Assembly: GCA_018812395.1 (NCBI GenBank)
Contig: JAHJDS010000584.1
Location: 1-13,536, forward strand
Reading direction: 5' to 3'
Source of the DNA: Pseudomonadota bacterium
Lineage (GTDB): Bacteria; Desulfobacterota; Desulfarculia; Desulfarculales; JAHJDS01
DNA: 13,536 nucleotides
Part shown: positions 6,385 through 12,831 of the stretch, in pieces
How the letters are laid out: each line of letters begins with the position of its first letter
Numbering within the stretch: the stretch's first letter is position 1
Notes under the pieces: generated by a model
Told to the model about the DNA's origin: nothing
Database searches by the model: none
The model's input: the letters and a program-made list of their open reading frames with translations, nothing else
Translations under genes and position numbers: made by a program

Positions 6385-7452
6385 ATGACCGACCCCTTCG
6401 GCCCCGGAGCCCACGGTTTCACGAAGTTCGTCCGGCCGATCATCATCCACCTCGATGGTAACCGGATCGGGCTGATCAACGCCGACCAGTTCGCCCTGGG
6501 GGACAACCTGCTGGTGACCGGTCTGCTCCGGAACCTGGACCGGCCGGACATGGAGGTCTACACCCCCTTCCCGGACCTGTTCGCCAACCTGCCCCTGGTG
6601 GGCAAGGTGAAGACCGCCAACATCCCTTTGCCCGACGAGGACAGGTACCGGATCAGTCGCGATCTGAGCCGGCGGGTGATTGTCTTTCCCGAGGACATCC
6701 AGCAGGTCGTGTTCGACGTGGACGACGCGGCCGAGCGGCCGCTGTCGGACATGGTCCTCAATTTCATCGAGGCCCTGTCCATCTTCTACCATGCCCCCCA
6801 AGGGGGCGACCGGCCCTGGTTGATCCTGACGGACGAGGAAAAGAAGCTGGGGGACGACATCCTGTCCGCGGCCAAGCCCAACCTCATCCTGGCCCCGTAC
6901 AAGGAGGGCGACCAGACCCTCGGTTACGATCTGGAGGACGATTTTTGGTCGCCGCTGGTCGAGGTCTTCGGTAAATACTTCCACGTGATCCAACTGGGCT
7001 CGGACCGGGCCGTGCCCGGCGTGGACGAGTTCATCCCCCACCGGCTGCCGGTCCGGCAGCTCCTGGCCGTCCTGGACGGGGCCCGGACCTTTATCGGCCT
7101 GGACGGGGGGCTCAGCCACCTGATGCGGGCCCTCGAGGCCGGCAAGTGGGTCATCACCATCTATCCCCACTTCACGGCCTTTTCCGCCTGGGGCTACAAG
7201 CGGTCCTGTTCGGTGGTTCTGAGCGCCGACCTGGACGGCTATGACCAGAATTTCCACGCCTGGGACGAGCGCCACCGGCCGGGACAGGTGGTCAGGCCCG
7301 CCCCCTGGCCCATGGCCGAAAAGGAAAACCGCTACCCCGCCATCTACAATTTCATCGAGAAGGTCTTCGGCCAGGACCCGAGCGAGGGCCGAACCCTGAT
7401 GATGACCACCTACCTGGACGGGTCGTCGATCACCCCGCCTCCGGCCGATTAG
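6385..7452 (+). CDS. Glycosyltransferase family 9-like (heptosyltransferase-type)
   Basis: Probably a GT-B glycosyltransferase that adds a sugar to a surface glycan such as LPS core. Seen: the N-terminal strand and loop INADQFALGDNLLVTGLLRNL (about 31-51), matching the GT9 start in which GD-x-L-L-x-T binds near the acceptor, and FIGLDGGLSHLMRALEAG (about 236-253), matching the GT9 donor-site pattern of Gly-Asp-Gly/Pro-His followed by Ala. The 355-residue length is usual for the family. The ATG is preceded by AGGA with 8 bases spacing. A methyltransferase gene follows after 13 bases. The sugar donor and acceptor cannot be read from the sequence. Compared with typical heptosyltransferases the donor motif has GGLSH rather than GPMH, so the substrate may differ. 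Confidence 0.75.
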   Translation: MTDPFGPGAHGFTKFVRPIIIHLDGNRIGLINADQFALGDNLLVTGLLRNLDRPDMEVYTPFPDLFANLPLVGKVKTANIPLPDEDRYRISRDLSRRVIVFPEDIQQVVFDVDDAAERPLSDMVLNFIEALSIFYHAPQGGDRPWLILTDEEKKLGDDILSAAKPNLILAPYKEGDQTLGYDLEDDFWSPLVEVFGKYFHVIQLGSDRAVPGVDEFIPHRLPVRQLLAVLDGARTFIGLDGGLSHLMRALEAGKWVITIYPHFTAFSAWGYKRSCSVVLSADLDGYDQNFHAWDERHRPGQVVRPAPWPMAEKENRYPAIYNFIEKVFGQDPSEGRTLMMTTYLDGSSITPPPAD

Positions 7453-7465
7453 CCGAGAGCGACCC

Positions 7466-8239
7466 GTGTTGCGTCTCTGGCCCCGCCGCTTGGACACCAT
7501 CCCCGGACGGCGACTGACCGGCCCGACCTTCGGCGGCTGGGAGGTCCTCGATCTGACCCGGGCCCTGGCCGCCGCGGCCCCGGCCGGGGATTTGGGCCGG
7601 CTGTGGCGCGATCACGCCGCCCGGGGCGGGGCCCTTCACGGCCAGTACGACCGGTTCGACATGATCGTCCTGACCGGGCTTATTAGGCTGTTCGGCGTGC
7701 AAAAGGTGCTCGAGTGCGCCCCCCATCAGGGCTGGAGCACCACCCTGATGCAACTGGTCCTGCCCGGGGAAGGCGAGCATCGAAGCTTTGACCGGGTCGA
7801 TTACGAGGCCGCCATCCAGGACGCGGTGAGGCGGCACACGACCCTTAAAAATTGGTCGTTTTTCGTTGGCGACTTCCAGGACCTGATCGGCGGCCATTGG
7901 GACTATCTGTCCCAGGTGGACTTGTTGTTCATCGACGCCGATCACGGCCAGGCCTTCGCCCAGTGGTACCTGGACGAGGCCCGGCTGCTGGATCAGGTGC
8001 GCCCCGGGTGTCTGATTCAGATCCACGACGTGTATCCGCCGGGCCGGGAGCCGGCCAGACTGGGCGAATCGCGCTACGCCTGGCCATGGCTGGCGGACAA
8101 ACGGGACCGCTTCGACGTCTATTTCACCTGGGAAATGGCCCGTCTAAAGGAGATCCAGCGTATTCTCGGCAAAAAAGTTTTTTTGGATCACGCCGGCCGT
8201 CAGGCCAATAACTGTTCGCTGTGGCTCTATAAGCGCTGA
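7466..8239 (+). CDS. Class I SAM-dependent methyltransferase
   Basis: Resembles the Methyltransf_24 group of small-molecule or sugar methyltransferases. Seen: motif I region VLECAPHQGWSTTLM (about 81-95), where the usual glycine-rich E-x-G-x-x-x-G is reduced to one glycine; an acidic strand SFDRVDYEA (about 107-115) in place of motif II; and the well preserved VDLLFIDADHGQAFAQWYLDEA (about 151-172) with the following strand GCLIQIHDVYP (181-191), where Asp/His residues bind metal in related enzymes. The start is GTG 7466 with GAGAG upstream. It is 13 bases behind the glycosyltransferase gene, so the two probably modify the same glycan. The substrate is unknown. The weakened motif I makes catalytic activity less certain than the fold. 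Confidence 0.75.
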   Translation: MLRLWPRRLDTIPGRRLTGPTFGGWEVLDLTRALAAAAPAGDLGRLWRDHAARGGALHGQYDRFDMIVLTGLIRLFGVQKVLECAPHQGWSTTLMQLVLPGEGEHRSFDRVDYEAAIQDAVRRHTTLKNWSFFVGDFQDLIGGHWDYLSQVDLLFIDADHGQAFAQWYLDEARLLDQVRPGCLIQIHDVYPPGREPARLGESRYAWPWLADKRDRFDVYFTWEMARLKEIQRILGKKVFLDHAGRQANNCSLWLYKR

Positions 8240-8248
8240 CTCATCTCT
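8217..8248 (+). repeat. 32-base imperfect direct repeat, copy 1
   Basis: Spans the last codons and stop of the methyltransferase gene. It matches bases 8263-8294 at 27 of 32 positions without gaps, with an offset of 46 bases. Four of the five differences are T in this copy against C in the other. Confidence 0.65.
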
Positions 8249-8262
8249 GACGTTCCATTTTT

Positions 8263-8294
8263 CGCGGTGGCCCCATAAGCGCCGACTCATCCCT
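8263..8294 (+). repeat. 32-base imperfect direct repeat, copy 2
   Basis: Second copy of the 8217-8248 sequence. It spans the stop codon (8287-8289) of the convergent YkgJ-like gene, so a duplicated end of the methyltransferase gene now supplies that gene's terminus. It is more GC-rich than copy 1. Confidence 0.65.
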
Positions 8295-9183
8295 CTGTCA
8301 ACGATTCCCGAAGGGTCCACGCGCCCCGCTCGTCCCGGGCCAGGATGAAACCCAAGGCCGGCAGGACCATGACCAGGGGCCGGCCCAAGAGGAAGTCGAA
8401 GTGGGCCGGGTCCAGGCCGGCCTGCTGGGCGTCACGCCGCAGCCCCAGGTCGATCTCGATCAGCCTGACGGCCTGATCCACGCCGGTCGAATCACCTTGT
8501 TTATGGGCCTCGACGGCGGCGACCAGGGCGGCGAAGGGCGCCTGTTTGTCCTGAAGATTCAAGAACCGGCGCTCGGTGTCATTCAGTGGGAAGTCCCGGC
8601 GATCCAGGTGCCGGTCCGAGGCCGACAGGGCACGGGTGTTCGGGTTCCAGCACTCCAGTTGCCGGCACTGCTGCGGCCGGTCCTCGTAGATTCGGCAGCC
8701 GTGACCGGGTTCAAAAAAGAGGCAGCCCTGTTCGGGCCGGGTTTTGATGGTCACCACCTCGTGGTCCAAGACGACCACCCGGTCCTCGAAGGGTGACCAC
8801 CCCGGTTCTCCCGGCCGTAGCGTCAGCAGATGCGACGCCGCAAAAACCCCGGTTTCGATCAGGCCCAGGTCTTCCCGGAACAGGGCCGGGCCGGCCCGGC
8901 GGCAACACTGCCCGCAGCGGACGCAATAGGGCCGGGAGGCGTAGGCGGCCTCGGTCAAGAGCCGGCCCAGTCGGCCCCAGGCCAGGCCCCGGGAGGGATC
9001 GTCCAGGTCGTCCCAGGCGTCGAAGATGCGGCCGACCTCGGGTCGGCCCCGGAGTTGGCGGGCGAATTTGTCGGGCGGTTCGGGCGAATGCACCTGGGTC
9101 AGGACGTCGGCCGCCAAGACCGGCCAGGCGGCGAGCAATTCTTCGCGGGAGCAGGACCTCAACCGTGGTTCGAAATCGTCCAT
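8287..9183 (-). CDS. YkgJ-family cysteine-cluster protein
   Basis: Belongs to the zinc/iron-chelating YkgJ family, whose biochemical role is not established. Seen: CVRCGQCC (Cys87, Cys90, Cys93, Cys94), the family's CxxCxxCC core, followed by the distal ligands GCLFF (Cys154), GCRIYEDRPQQC (Cys163, Cys173) and LECW (Cys178), the usual eight-cysteine set. At 298 residues it is longer than many members, with about 80 extra residues at the N-terminus and about 120 after the cluster, mainly helical and without recognisable motifs. The ATG at 9183 has no clear ribosome-binding site. It stands alone, convergent with the methyltransferase gene and downstream of the chemoreceptor terminator. The family call is firm; the function is unknown. 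Confidence 0.85.
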   Translation of the reverse strand: MDDFEPRLRSCSREELLAAWPVLAADVLTQVHSPEPPDKFARQLRGRPEVGRIFDAWDDLDDPSRGLAWGRLGRLLTEAAYASRPYCVRCGQCCRRAGPALFREDLGLIETGVFAASHLLTLRPGEPGWSPFEDRVVVLDHEVVTIKTRPEQGCLFFEPGHGCRIYEDRPQQCRQLECWNPNTRALSASDRHLDRRDFPLNDTERRFLNLQDKQAPFAALVAAVEAHKQGDSTGVDQAVRLIEIDLGLRRDAQQAGLDPAHFDFLLGRPLVMVLPALGFILARDERGAWTLRESLTEG

Positions 9184-9264
9184 GGGCCTGTTTTAACCGG
9201 CCGCGGCCCATAAGTCCAGCCTGCGGCTCCGGCCAGGTTGGTCCCACCGGGGCCGGGCCACCAC

Positions 9265-9280
9265 AAAAACGGCCTCGCCG
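9265..9280 (-). terminator. Possible intrinsic terminator of the cytochrome-chemoreceptor unit
   Basis: On the minus strand CGGC-GAG-GCCG (4 bp, all GC) is followed directly by TTTTT, about 60 bases after the chemoreceptor stop. The stem is short, but the perfect palindrome at 9290-9309 just upstream could add a pause. Confidence 0.4.
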
Positions 9281-9289
9281 GCAACAGAC

Positions 9290-9309
9290 GCCGACCCGGC
9301 CGGGTCGGC
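9290..9309. repeat. Perfect 20-base GC palindrome
   Basis: GCCGACCCGG followed by its exact reverse complement, with no spacer. It lies in the 159-base gap between the chemoreceptor and YkgJ-like genes. As RNA it would fold only with a small unpaired loop; as DNA it could bind a dimeric regulator or assist termination. The rest of the gap (9184-9342) holds nothing else that I can name apart from the terminator. Confidence 0.55.
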
Positions 9310-9342
9310 ATCTCGAGTCGGGAGGCCGATCGATAATATTGG

Positions 9343-11355
9343 CTAGGTCTTGAACCGGACCACGATATCCGTCAGTTTGGCGGCCAGGTCGGACAGGCTG
9401 TTGGCCGCCTGGGCCGCTTCGCCCACGGCGGCGGCCGCCTCCTTGGCGCCGCTGGCCATGCCGTCCACGTTTTGGCCCAGGTCTTTCATGGCCGCTGATT
9501 GCTCTTCCGTGGCCTGGGCGATCTCGGACATCATGACCGAGACCTTGCCCACTCGTTCGACGATCTGGTCCAGGACCTCGCCCGCCTGGGAGGCCAGCTC
9601 GACGCCCTGGGTCACGTTGGCTTGGGTCTGCTCCATCCGGGTGACCGTGGCCGCCGTCGAGTCCTGGATGGCCCGCACCGTCTCGGCCACCTCCCTGGTC
9701 GCGCCGGTGGTCTTCTCGGCCAGCTTCCTGACCTCTTCGGCCACCACCGAAAAACCGCGGCCGGCATCCCCGGCCCGGGCCGCCTCGATGGCGGCGTTGA
9801 GGGCCAGGAGATTGGTCTGATCGGCAATGTCCTCGATGACCCTCACCACCTTTTCGATTTCCTCTGATTTTTTGGACAGATCGGCCACCGTGCCGGCCAC
9901 CTCGGTGACGCCCTCGCTGGTCTGATTGATGGCCTCCACCGTCCGGGCGACCATGGTCCCGCCCTCCAGGGCGATGTCCCCCGTGGCCTTGGCCTCTTCG
10001 GCGCCGGCGGCCGCGTTGTCGGCCGTCCGCCCGACCGTGGCGTTCATCTGCTCCACCGTCTGGGCCGCGGACTCCATGGTGCGGCTCTGCAAGTCGGCTC
10101 CGGCGGACATCTCTTCGGTCGAGGCCGAGATCTCGCTCGCCGACGAGGCCAGACGCCCGGCCATTTCCGTCACCTCGCCGGCCACCTGAAGCAAATCGGT
10201 CCGATGACGCTCGATCTCCTGCTGGGCCTGGACATCGGCCGTGATGTCCCGGAGGATTTCCATGCCGCCGATGATGTTCCCGTCCATATCGTTCAGGACG
10301 TTGGCGCTGACCATCATCGGAATTTCCCGGTCGCCGATCCGGACCGACATTTTTTGGTCGGACACCGCCTGGCCCGTGTCCATGGCCTGCCGCACCGGGC
10401 AGTTCGCGTCGCAGGCCTCGGAACCGAACACTTCATGACACTTCGCCCGCCCGACCACTTCCTCGGCCTTCCGCCCGCCGAGTCGCTCGGCGGCCGGATT
10501 GAGGTAGATGACGTTCATCTCCCGGTCAACGGTGAAAAAGGGGTCGGGGATGCCTTGGCGGACCGACTCGGACTCGCCGAACCGGGCGATCATCTGGGCC
10601 AGCGTCTTGCGGAGCGACTCGGCCAGTTGTCCCAGTTCGTCGCGGGACCGGTAGGTGATCTCCTGCTTGAGATCGCCTTCGGCCACGGCCTCCGAGACGC
10701 GCAGGATCTGTCTGACCGGCCGGTTCACCAGCCGCCGCAGGACCACGAACAGAAGCAGGCAGGTCAGGATCACCCCGCCCAGGGCCATCAACAAGCCGAC
10801 GGTCCGCATCTTCCGGGTCTGGGCCGTCACCTGGGCCGTGGACTGGCGGACGACCATCGCCCCCAGGACCTGGCGGCTGCTGCCGTGGCAATGATGACAG
10901 GCCGGCTGGTTGGGAATGAACATCAGGTTGACCAAGTGGCCGTCGGTCAGAAACGAGCGTGTTTTGAGGGCCTTCCCGGCCAGGCCCCGTTTGAGGGCCT
11001 GATTGACCTGGGGGTCGGGAATGGCCCGGCTGACCGGTTGGCGCTCCACCTGGGGGTGGGTGGCGTAGGTCACCTCGCCGGAGAAATCGCATACCAGGAC
11101 CATCACCTCCCGGACGTGTCGATGGATGTCCTTCATCTGACGCCGGACCGCCCCGTCATCGCCCCGGGTGATGGCGGTCAGGATGCCGGCGTAGGTCATA
11201 TGGCCCATGTTTTCTCCGGAGTGGGATAACAGGGCTTGCATGCCTCGGCTCTGATTTCGGTCGTTGATGGCGAAGATGAGGAGAATTACCGCCGACACGA
11301 CCACGAACAGTCCCGTTAATGTTTTGGCCTGCAGGGAGCCTAAAAACCGGCGCAC
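9343..11355 (-). CDS. Methyl-accepting chemotaxis protein with periplasmic heme-c motif
   Basis: A 670-residue chemoreceptor. Domains in order: membrane helix about 12-30; periplasmic sensor 31-183 with Cys153-His-His-Cys156-His157, a c-type heme-binding CxxCH; membrane helix about 185-206; HAMP about 207-260; PAS about 265-375 carrying three cysteines (Cys306, Cys315, Cys319); then a methylation/signalling coiled coil with the conserved tip around 506-545 (DIADQTNLLALNAAIEAA). No C-terminal CheR-binding pentapeptide is seen. The start is GTG 11355, with AGGGGG spaced 7 bases. The frame remains open further upstream but there overlaps the cytochrome gene and reads as nonsense. Known: DcrA of Desulfovibrio and several Geobacter receptors carry such a heme and sense oxygen or redox state. 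The neighbouring cytochrome supports a redox-sensing role. The ligand is unknown. Confidence 0.92.
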   Translation of the reverse strand: MRRFLGSLQAKTLTGLFVVVSAVILLIFAINDRNQSRGMQALLSHSGENMGHMTYAGILTAITRGDDGAVRRQMKDIHRHVREVMVLVCDFSGEVTYATHPQVERQPVSRAIPDPQVNQALKRGLAGKALKTRSFLTDGHLVNLMFIPNQPACHHCHGSSRQVLGAMVVRQSTAQVTAQTRKMRTVGLLMALGGVILTCLLLFVVLRRLVNRPVRQILRVSEAVAEGDLKQEITYRSRDELGQLAESLRKTLAQMIARFGESESVRQGIPDPFFTVDREMNVIYLNPAAERLGGRKAEEVVGRAKCHEVFGSEACDANCPVRQAMDTGQAVSDQKMSVRIGDREIPMMVSANVLNDMDGNIIGGMEILRDITADVQAQQEIERHRTDLLQVAGEVTEMAGRLASSASEISASTEEMSAGADLQSRTMESAAQTVEQMNATVGRTADNAAAGAEEAKATGDIALEGGTMVARTVEAINQTSEGVTEVAGTVADLSKKSEEIEKVVRVIEDIADQTNLLALNAAIEAARAGDAGRGFSVVAEEVRKLAEKTTGATREVAETVRAIQDSTAATVTRMEQTQANVTQGVELASQAGEVLDQIVERVGKVSVMMSEIAQATEEQSAAMKDLGQNVDGMASGAKEAAAAVGEAAQAANSLSDLAAKLTDIVVRFKT

Positions 11356-11362
11356 TTTGAGT

Positions 11363-11368
11363 CCCCCT
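11363..11368 (-). promoter_or_regulatory. Ribosome-binding site deciding the chemoreceptor start
   Basis: AGGGGG lies 7 bases before GTG 11355 and overlaps the cytochrome stop codon (TAG, 11369-11367). This places the chemoreceptor start 11 bases after the cytochrome gene and rejects longer versions. Confidence 0.75.
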
Positions 11369-11903
11369 AGTGGGCGCCGCCGTAAGTCAGAGGCACGTGG
11401 TGGAAGGCCTTGATCCGGGCCGACACGTGGCACGACTTGCAGCGCTGGTTGGGCACCTGACGCGTGATGTCCTTTTTGTCCTCGCTCTTGACGTGACGGC
11501 TGCCCGGACCGTGGCAGGCCTCGCAGCCGACGTTTTGTTGGTGGGGCGTCTCGGCCAGGCTGACAAAGCCGCCCGGCAGCCCGTATGCGGTGGTGTGACA
11601 GCGGTAGCAGTCGCGCCTCTCCGCGGCGGTCAATCCCCGCTGCATGCGCCGAATGCTTCGGTAAGACCGGCTCTTCTTGGAATACTTGACGTAGCGACCG
11701 TAGTTTTCTTCGTGGCACGAGGCGCACTTCTTGGAGCCCACGTACCTGGCCGGGGATTTCGAGGCCGCCGCCGCGGCCGGTTTGGGTTTGGGGGGAGGAT
11801 TGTCCGCGGCCCGGGCCGGGGTGAGCGGATTGGACAGGCTAAGCCATGCCAAGGCGGCCCCCAGGGCGGCCGCGGCGGAAAACCAACTCTCCAGACGCAT
11901 CAT
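11367..11903 (-). CDS. Periplasmic tetraheme cytochrome c (c554-like)
   Basis: An electron-transfer or sensory partner protein in the periplasm. Seen: an N-terminal signal peptide with a hydrophobic core at about 7-24 and a probable cleavage after ARA near residue 32; a Pro/Lys/Ala-rich linker to about 52; then four CxxCH heme motifs at Cys60 (CASCH), Cys99 (CYRCH), Cys127 (CEACH) and Cys155 (CKSCH). The segments KYxGSKxCASCHEE and GCEACHGPGSRH match the cytochrome c554 family pattern, and several extra His residues near the C-terminus (FHHVPLTYGGAH) could be distal ligands. Two ATGs are adjacent at 11903 and 11900, just after GGGGGT. It is the first gene of a two-gene unit with the heme chemoreceptor. 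Whether it delivers electrons to the receptor or only shares regulation is not shown. Confidence 0.88.
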   Translation of the reverse strand: MMRLESWFSAAAALGAALAWLSLSNPLTPARAADNPPPKPKPAAAAASKSPARYVGSKKCASCHEENYGRYVKYSKKSRSYRSIRRMQRGLTAAERRDCYRCHTTAYGLPGGFVSLAETPHQQNVGCEACHGPGSRHVKSEDKKDITRQVPNQRCKSCHVSARIKAFHHVPLTYGGAH

Positions 11904-12198
11904 TACCCCCAGGTCATGTCACCCGGATCATTCCTGGTCCGGCCACTGGGAAGGACCTGACCGCCTCTTCAAATAGAATAATTGACCAGGTGCTGAAAGG
12001 GCCCGCCAGGCGATTGGGGACCGCGCCCCTGATCCACTCTACGGGCGGTTAATTCAAGTTCCCGCCCTTTCCTTCTCCGTGGCCGCCAGCCTCAGGTGCG
12101 AATCGAGGCCGTAATTAATATACGCTACTTTAGGCGACAAAGCAATAGTTAATAAATGTCTTCGTCTGGGCGATTCGGTATTCCTTGGTCCGGAAAAA
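11904..12198. other. Upstream region of the cytochrome, no gene seen
   Basis: No convincing reading frame on either strand. It contains the possible cytochrome promoter (12117-12145), an AT-rich patch at about 12110-12165 that stands out from the GC-rich surroundings, and a hairpin GGGCGG...CCGCCC (12043-12067). The latter is followed on the plus strand by a pyrimidine tract, too weak to call a terminator. Confidence 0.4.
12117..12145 (-). promoter_or_regulatory. Possible promoter for cytochrome-chemoreceptor unit
   Basis: On the minus strand TTGCTT (12145-12140) and TATATT (12122-12117) are separated by exactly 17 bases, within an AT-rich patch. The -10 matches at 5 of 6 positions, the -35 at 3 of 6. 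The leader would be about 205 bases. A promoter nearer the gene is not obvious. Confidence 0.35.
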
Positions 12199-12220
12199 GT
12201 CCCCCCAAAACGGGGGCGAC
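12199..12220. repeat. Hairpin preceding the repeat cluster
   Basis: GTC-C-CCCCC-AAAAC-GGGGG-C-GAC: five G-C pairs plus a three-pair outer stem across one C-C mismatch. No T-run follows. It is immediately followed by a short repeat-like fragment, GACGCCGCACCGG, at 12218-12230. Confidence 0.4.
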
Positions 12221-12230
12221 GCCGCACCGG

Positions 12231-12307
12231 GTGCGAAGCCGCACGGGCATGAGTCGCGGCAAAGGCCCGGTGGTCTGCGCCCGTTCCGGCCGCGCTCGCC
12301 GCCTCCA
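12231..12307. repeat. Diverged copy (77 bp) of the tandem repeat
   Basis: Shares the head GTGCGAAGCCGCAC-GGGCATGA-TCGCG and the tail CGCGCTCGCCGCCTCCA with the three tandem units that follow directly, but its middle of about 30 bases differs. ACGGGC in the head pairs perfectly with GCCCGT downstream, so the hairpin is kept although the sequence changes. Confidence 0.7.
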
Positions 12308-12535
12308 GTGCGACGCCGCACTGGCATGATTCGCGACCAACGTTCGTGCCCGTGAAACGCCTCGTCCGCGTTTGCCGCCTCTAGTGCGACGCCGCACCGG
12401 CATGATTCGCGACCAACGTTCGTGCCCGTGAAACGCCTCGTCCGCGCTCGCCGCCTCCAGTGCGACGCCGCACCGGCATGATTCGCGACCAACGTTCGTG
12501 CCCGTGAAACGCCTCGTCCGCGTTTGCCGCCTCCA
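12308..12535. repeat. Three tandem 76-bp repeats
   Basis: Units at 12308-12383, 12384-12459 and 12460-12535. Units 2 and 3 differ at only two positions (CTC against TTT near base 64); unit 1 has two further changes. Each unit starts with a small hairpin GTGCG-ACGC-CGCAC and can fold CACCGGCA against TGCCCGTG (one mismatch) around a loop of about 20 bases. The period is not a multiple of three, so long open frames across the array (minus strand) pass through all three frames of the same sequence and are not convincing genes. There are no spacers, so it is not a CRISPR array. It lies between the cytochrome and fabH genes. Confidence 0.9.
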
Positions 12536-12622
12536 TTCCATTTCGGCTGCGCTGTACATGGGAGAAACGGCGCGCTGCCCCATGCATTGAGCGAGCACGT
12601 TTACCACCCTCCCGAGCCAAGT

Positions 12623-12665
12623 GGCGAGCCCGGCCGCTCTAATAAAAAGCGGGCCGAGGCTCGCC
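12623..12665. repeat. Long imperfect inverted repeat
   Basis: GGCGAGCC-CGGCC-GCT pairs with AGC-GGGCCG-A-GGCTCGCC, about 16 base pairs with small bulges, around an AT-rich loop (TAATAAAA). It shares its right arm with the fabH-side terminator hairpin, so the two folds exclude each other. The stretch 12536-12622 before it shows nothing that I can name. Confidence 0.5.
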
Positions 12666-12680
12666 GAACGCTTGCCTCGG
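12641..12680 (-). terminator. Possible intrinsic terminator downstream of fabH
   Basis: On the minus strand CCGAGGC and GCCTCGG (7 bp, 13-base loop) are followed by CCCGC and then TTTTTATT. It lies about 150 bases after the fabH stop, beyond the repeat copy and the 12717-12739 hairpin. Confidence 0.45.
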
Positions 12681-12716
12681 GCACGGACTAAAGGCTGTTC
12701 AAAATATTGAGGGTGG

Positions 12717-12739
12717 CCCAGACAGCTTCGCTGTCTGGG
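12717..12739. repeat. Perfect 10-bp hairpin
   Basis: CCCAGACAGC-TTC-GCTGTCTGGG, a fully paired stem with a three-base loop and no T-run on either side. It abuts the diverged repeat copy that starts at 12740, so the two may form one composite element. Confidence 0.7.
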
Positions 12740-12810
12740 GCGCGAAGCCGCACAGGCATGCTTGCGATCAACAGTTCGACCAGGCGGGCCTGGTCGTCCG
12801 CGCCTGCCGG
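12740..12810. repeat. Diverged distal copy (71 bp) of the 76-bp repeat
   Basis: The head GCGCGAAGCCGCACAGGCATG, a central GATCAAC-AGTTCG (against GACCAAC-GTTCG in the tandem units) and the tail CGTCCGCGCCTGCCG identify it as a relative, separated from the array by about 200 bases. Its middle forms its own hairpin, CGACCAGGC-GG-GCCTGGTCG (12777-12796). It ends 21 bases before the fabH stop. Confidence 0.65.
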
Positions 12811-12831
12811 CAAAACGAAGTTTCGCCTACC

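Noticed and set aside
11356..11727. Longer chemoreceptor starting at 11727
   Set aside because: The extra residues overlap the well-supported tetraheme cytochrome in another frame and are not receptor-like; AGGGGG marks GTG 11355 as the start.
12043..12067. Plus-strand intrinsic terminator
   Set aside because: A 6-bp stem with a 13-base loop is followed only by a mixed pyrimidine tract, and no plus-strand gene ends nearby.
12308..12535. CRISPR array
   Set aside because: The units are contiguous 76-bp tandem copies with no unique spacers and no cas genes nearby.
12149..12607. Minus-strand protein genes across the repeats
   Set aside because: Open frames exist only because the repeat lacks stops; the 76-bp period rotates all frames, composition is Arg-rich, and no ribosome-binding site is seen.
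12231..12810. Integron attC-type recombination sites
   Set aside because: No GTTRRRY-type core pairs at the ends of the units, and no integrase or gene cassettes in the window.
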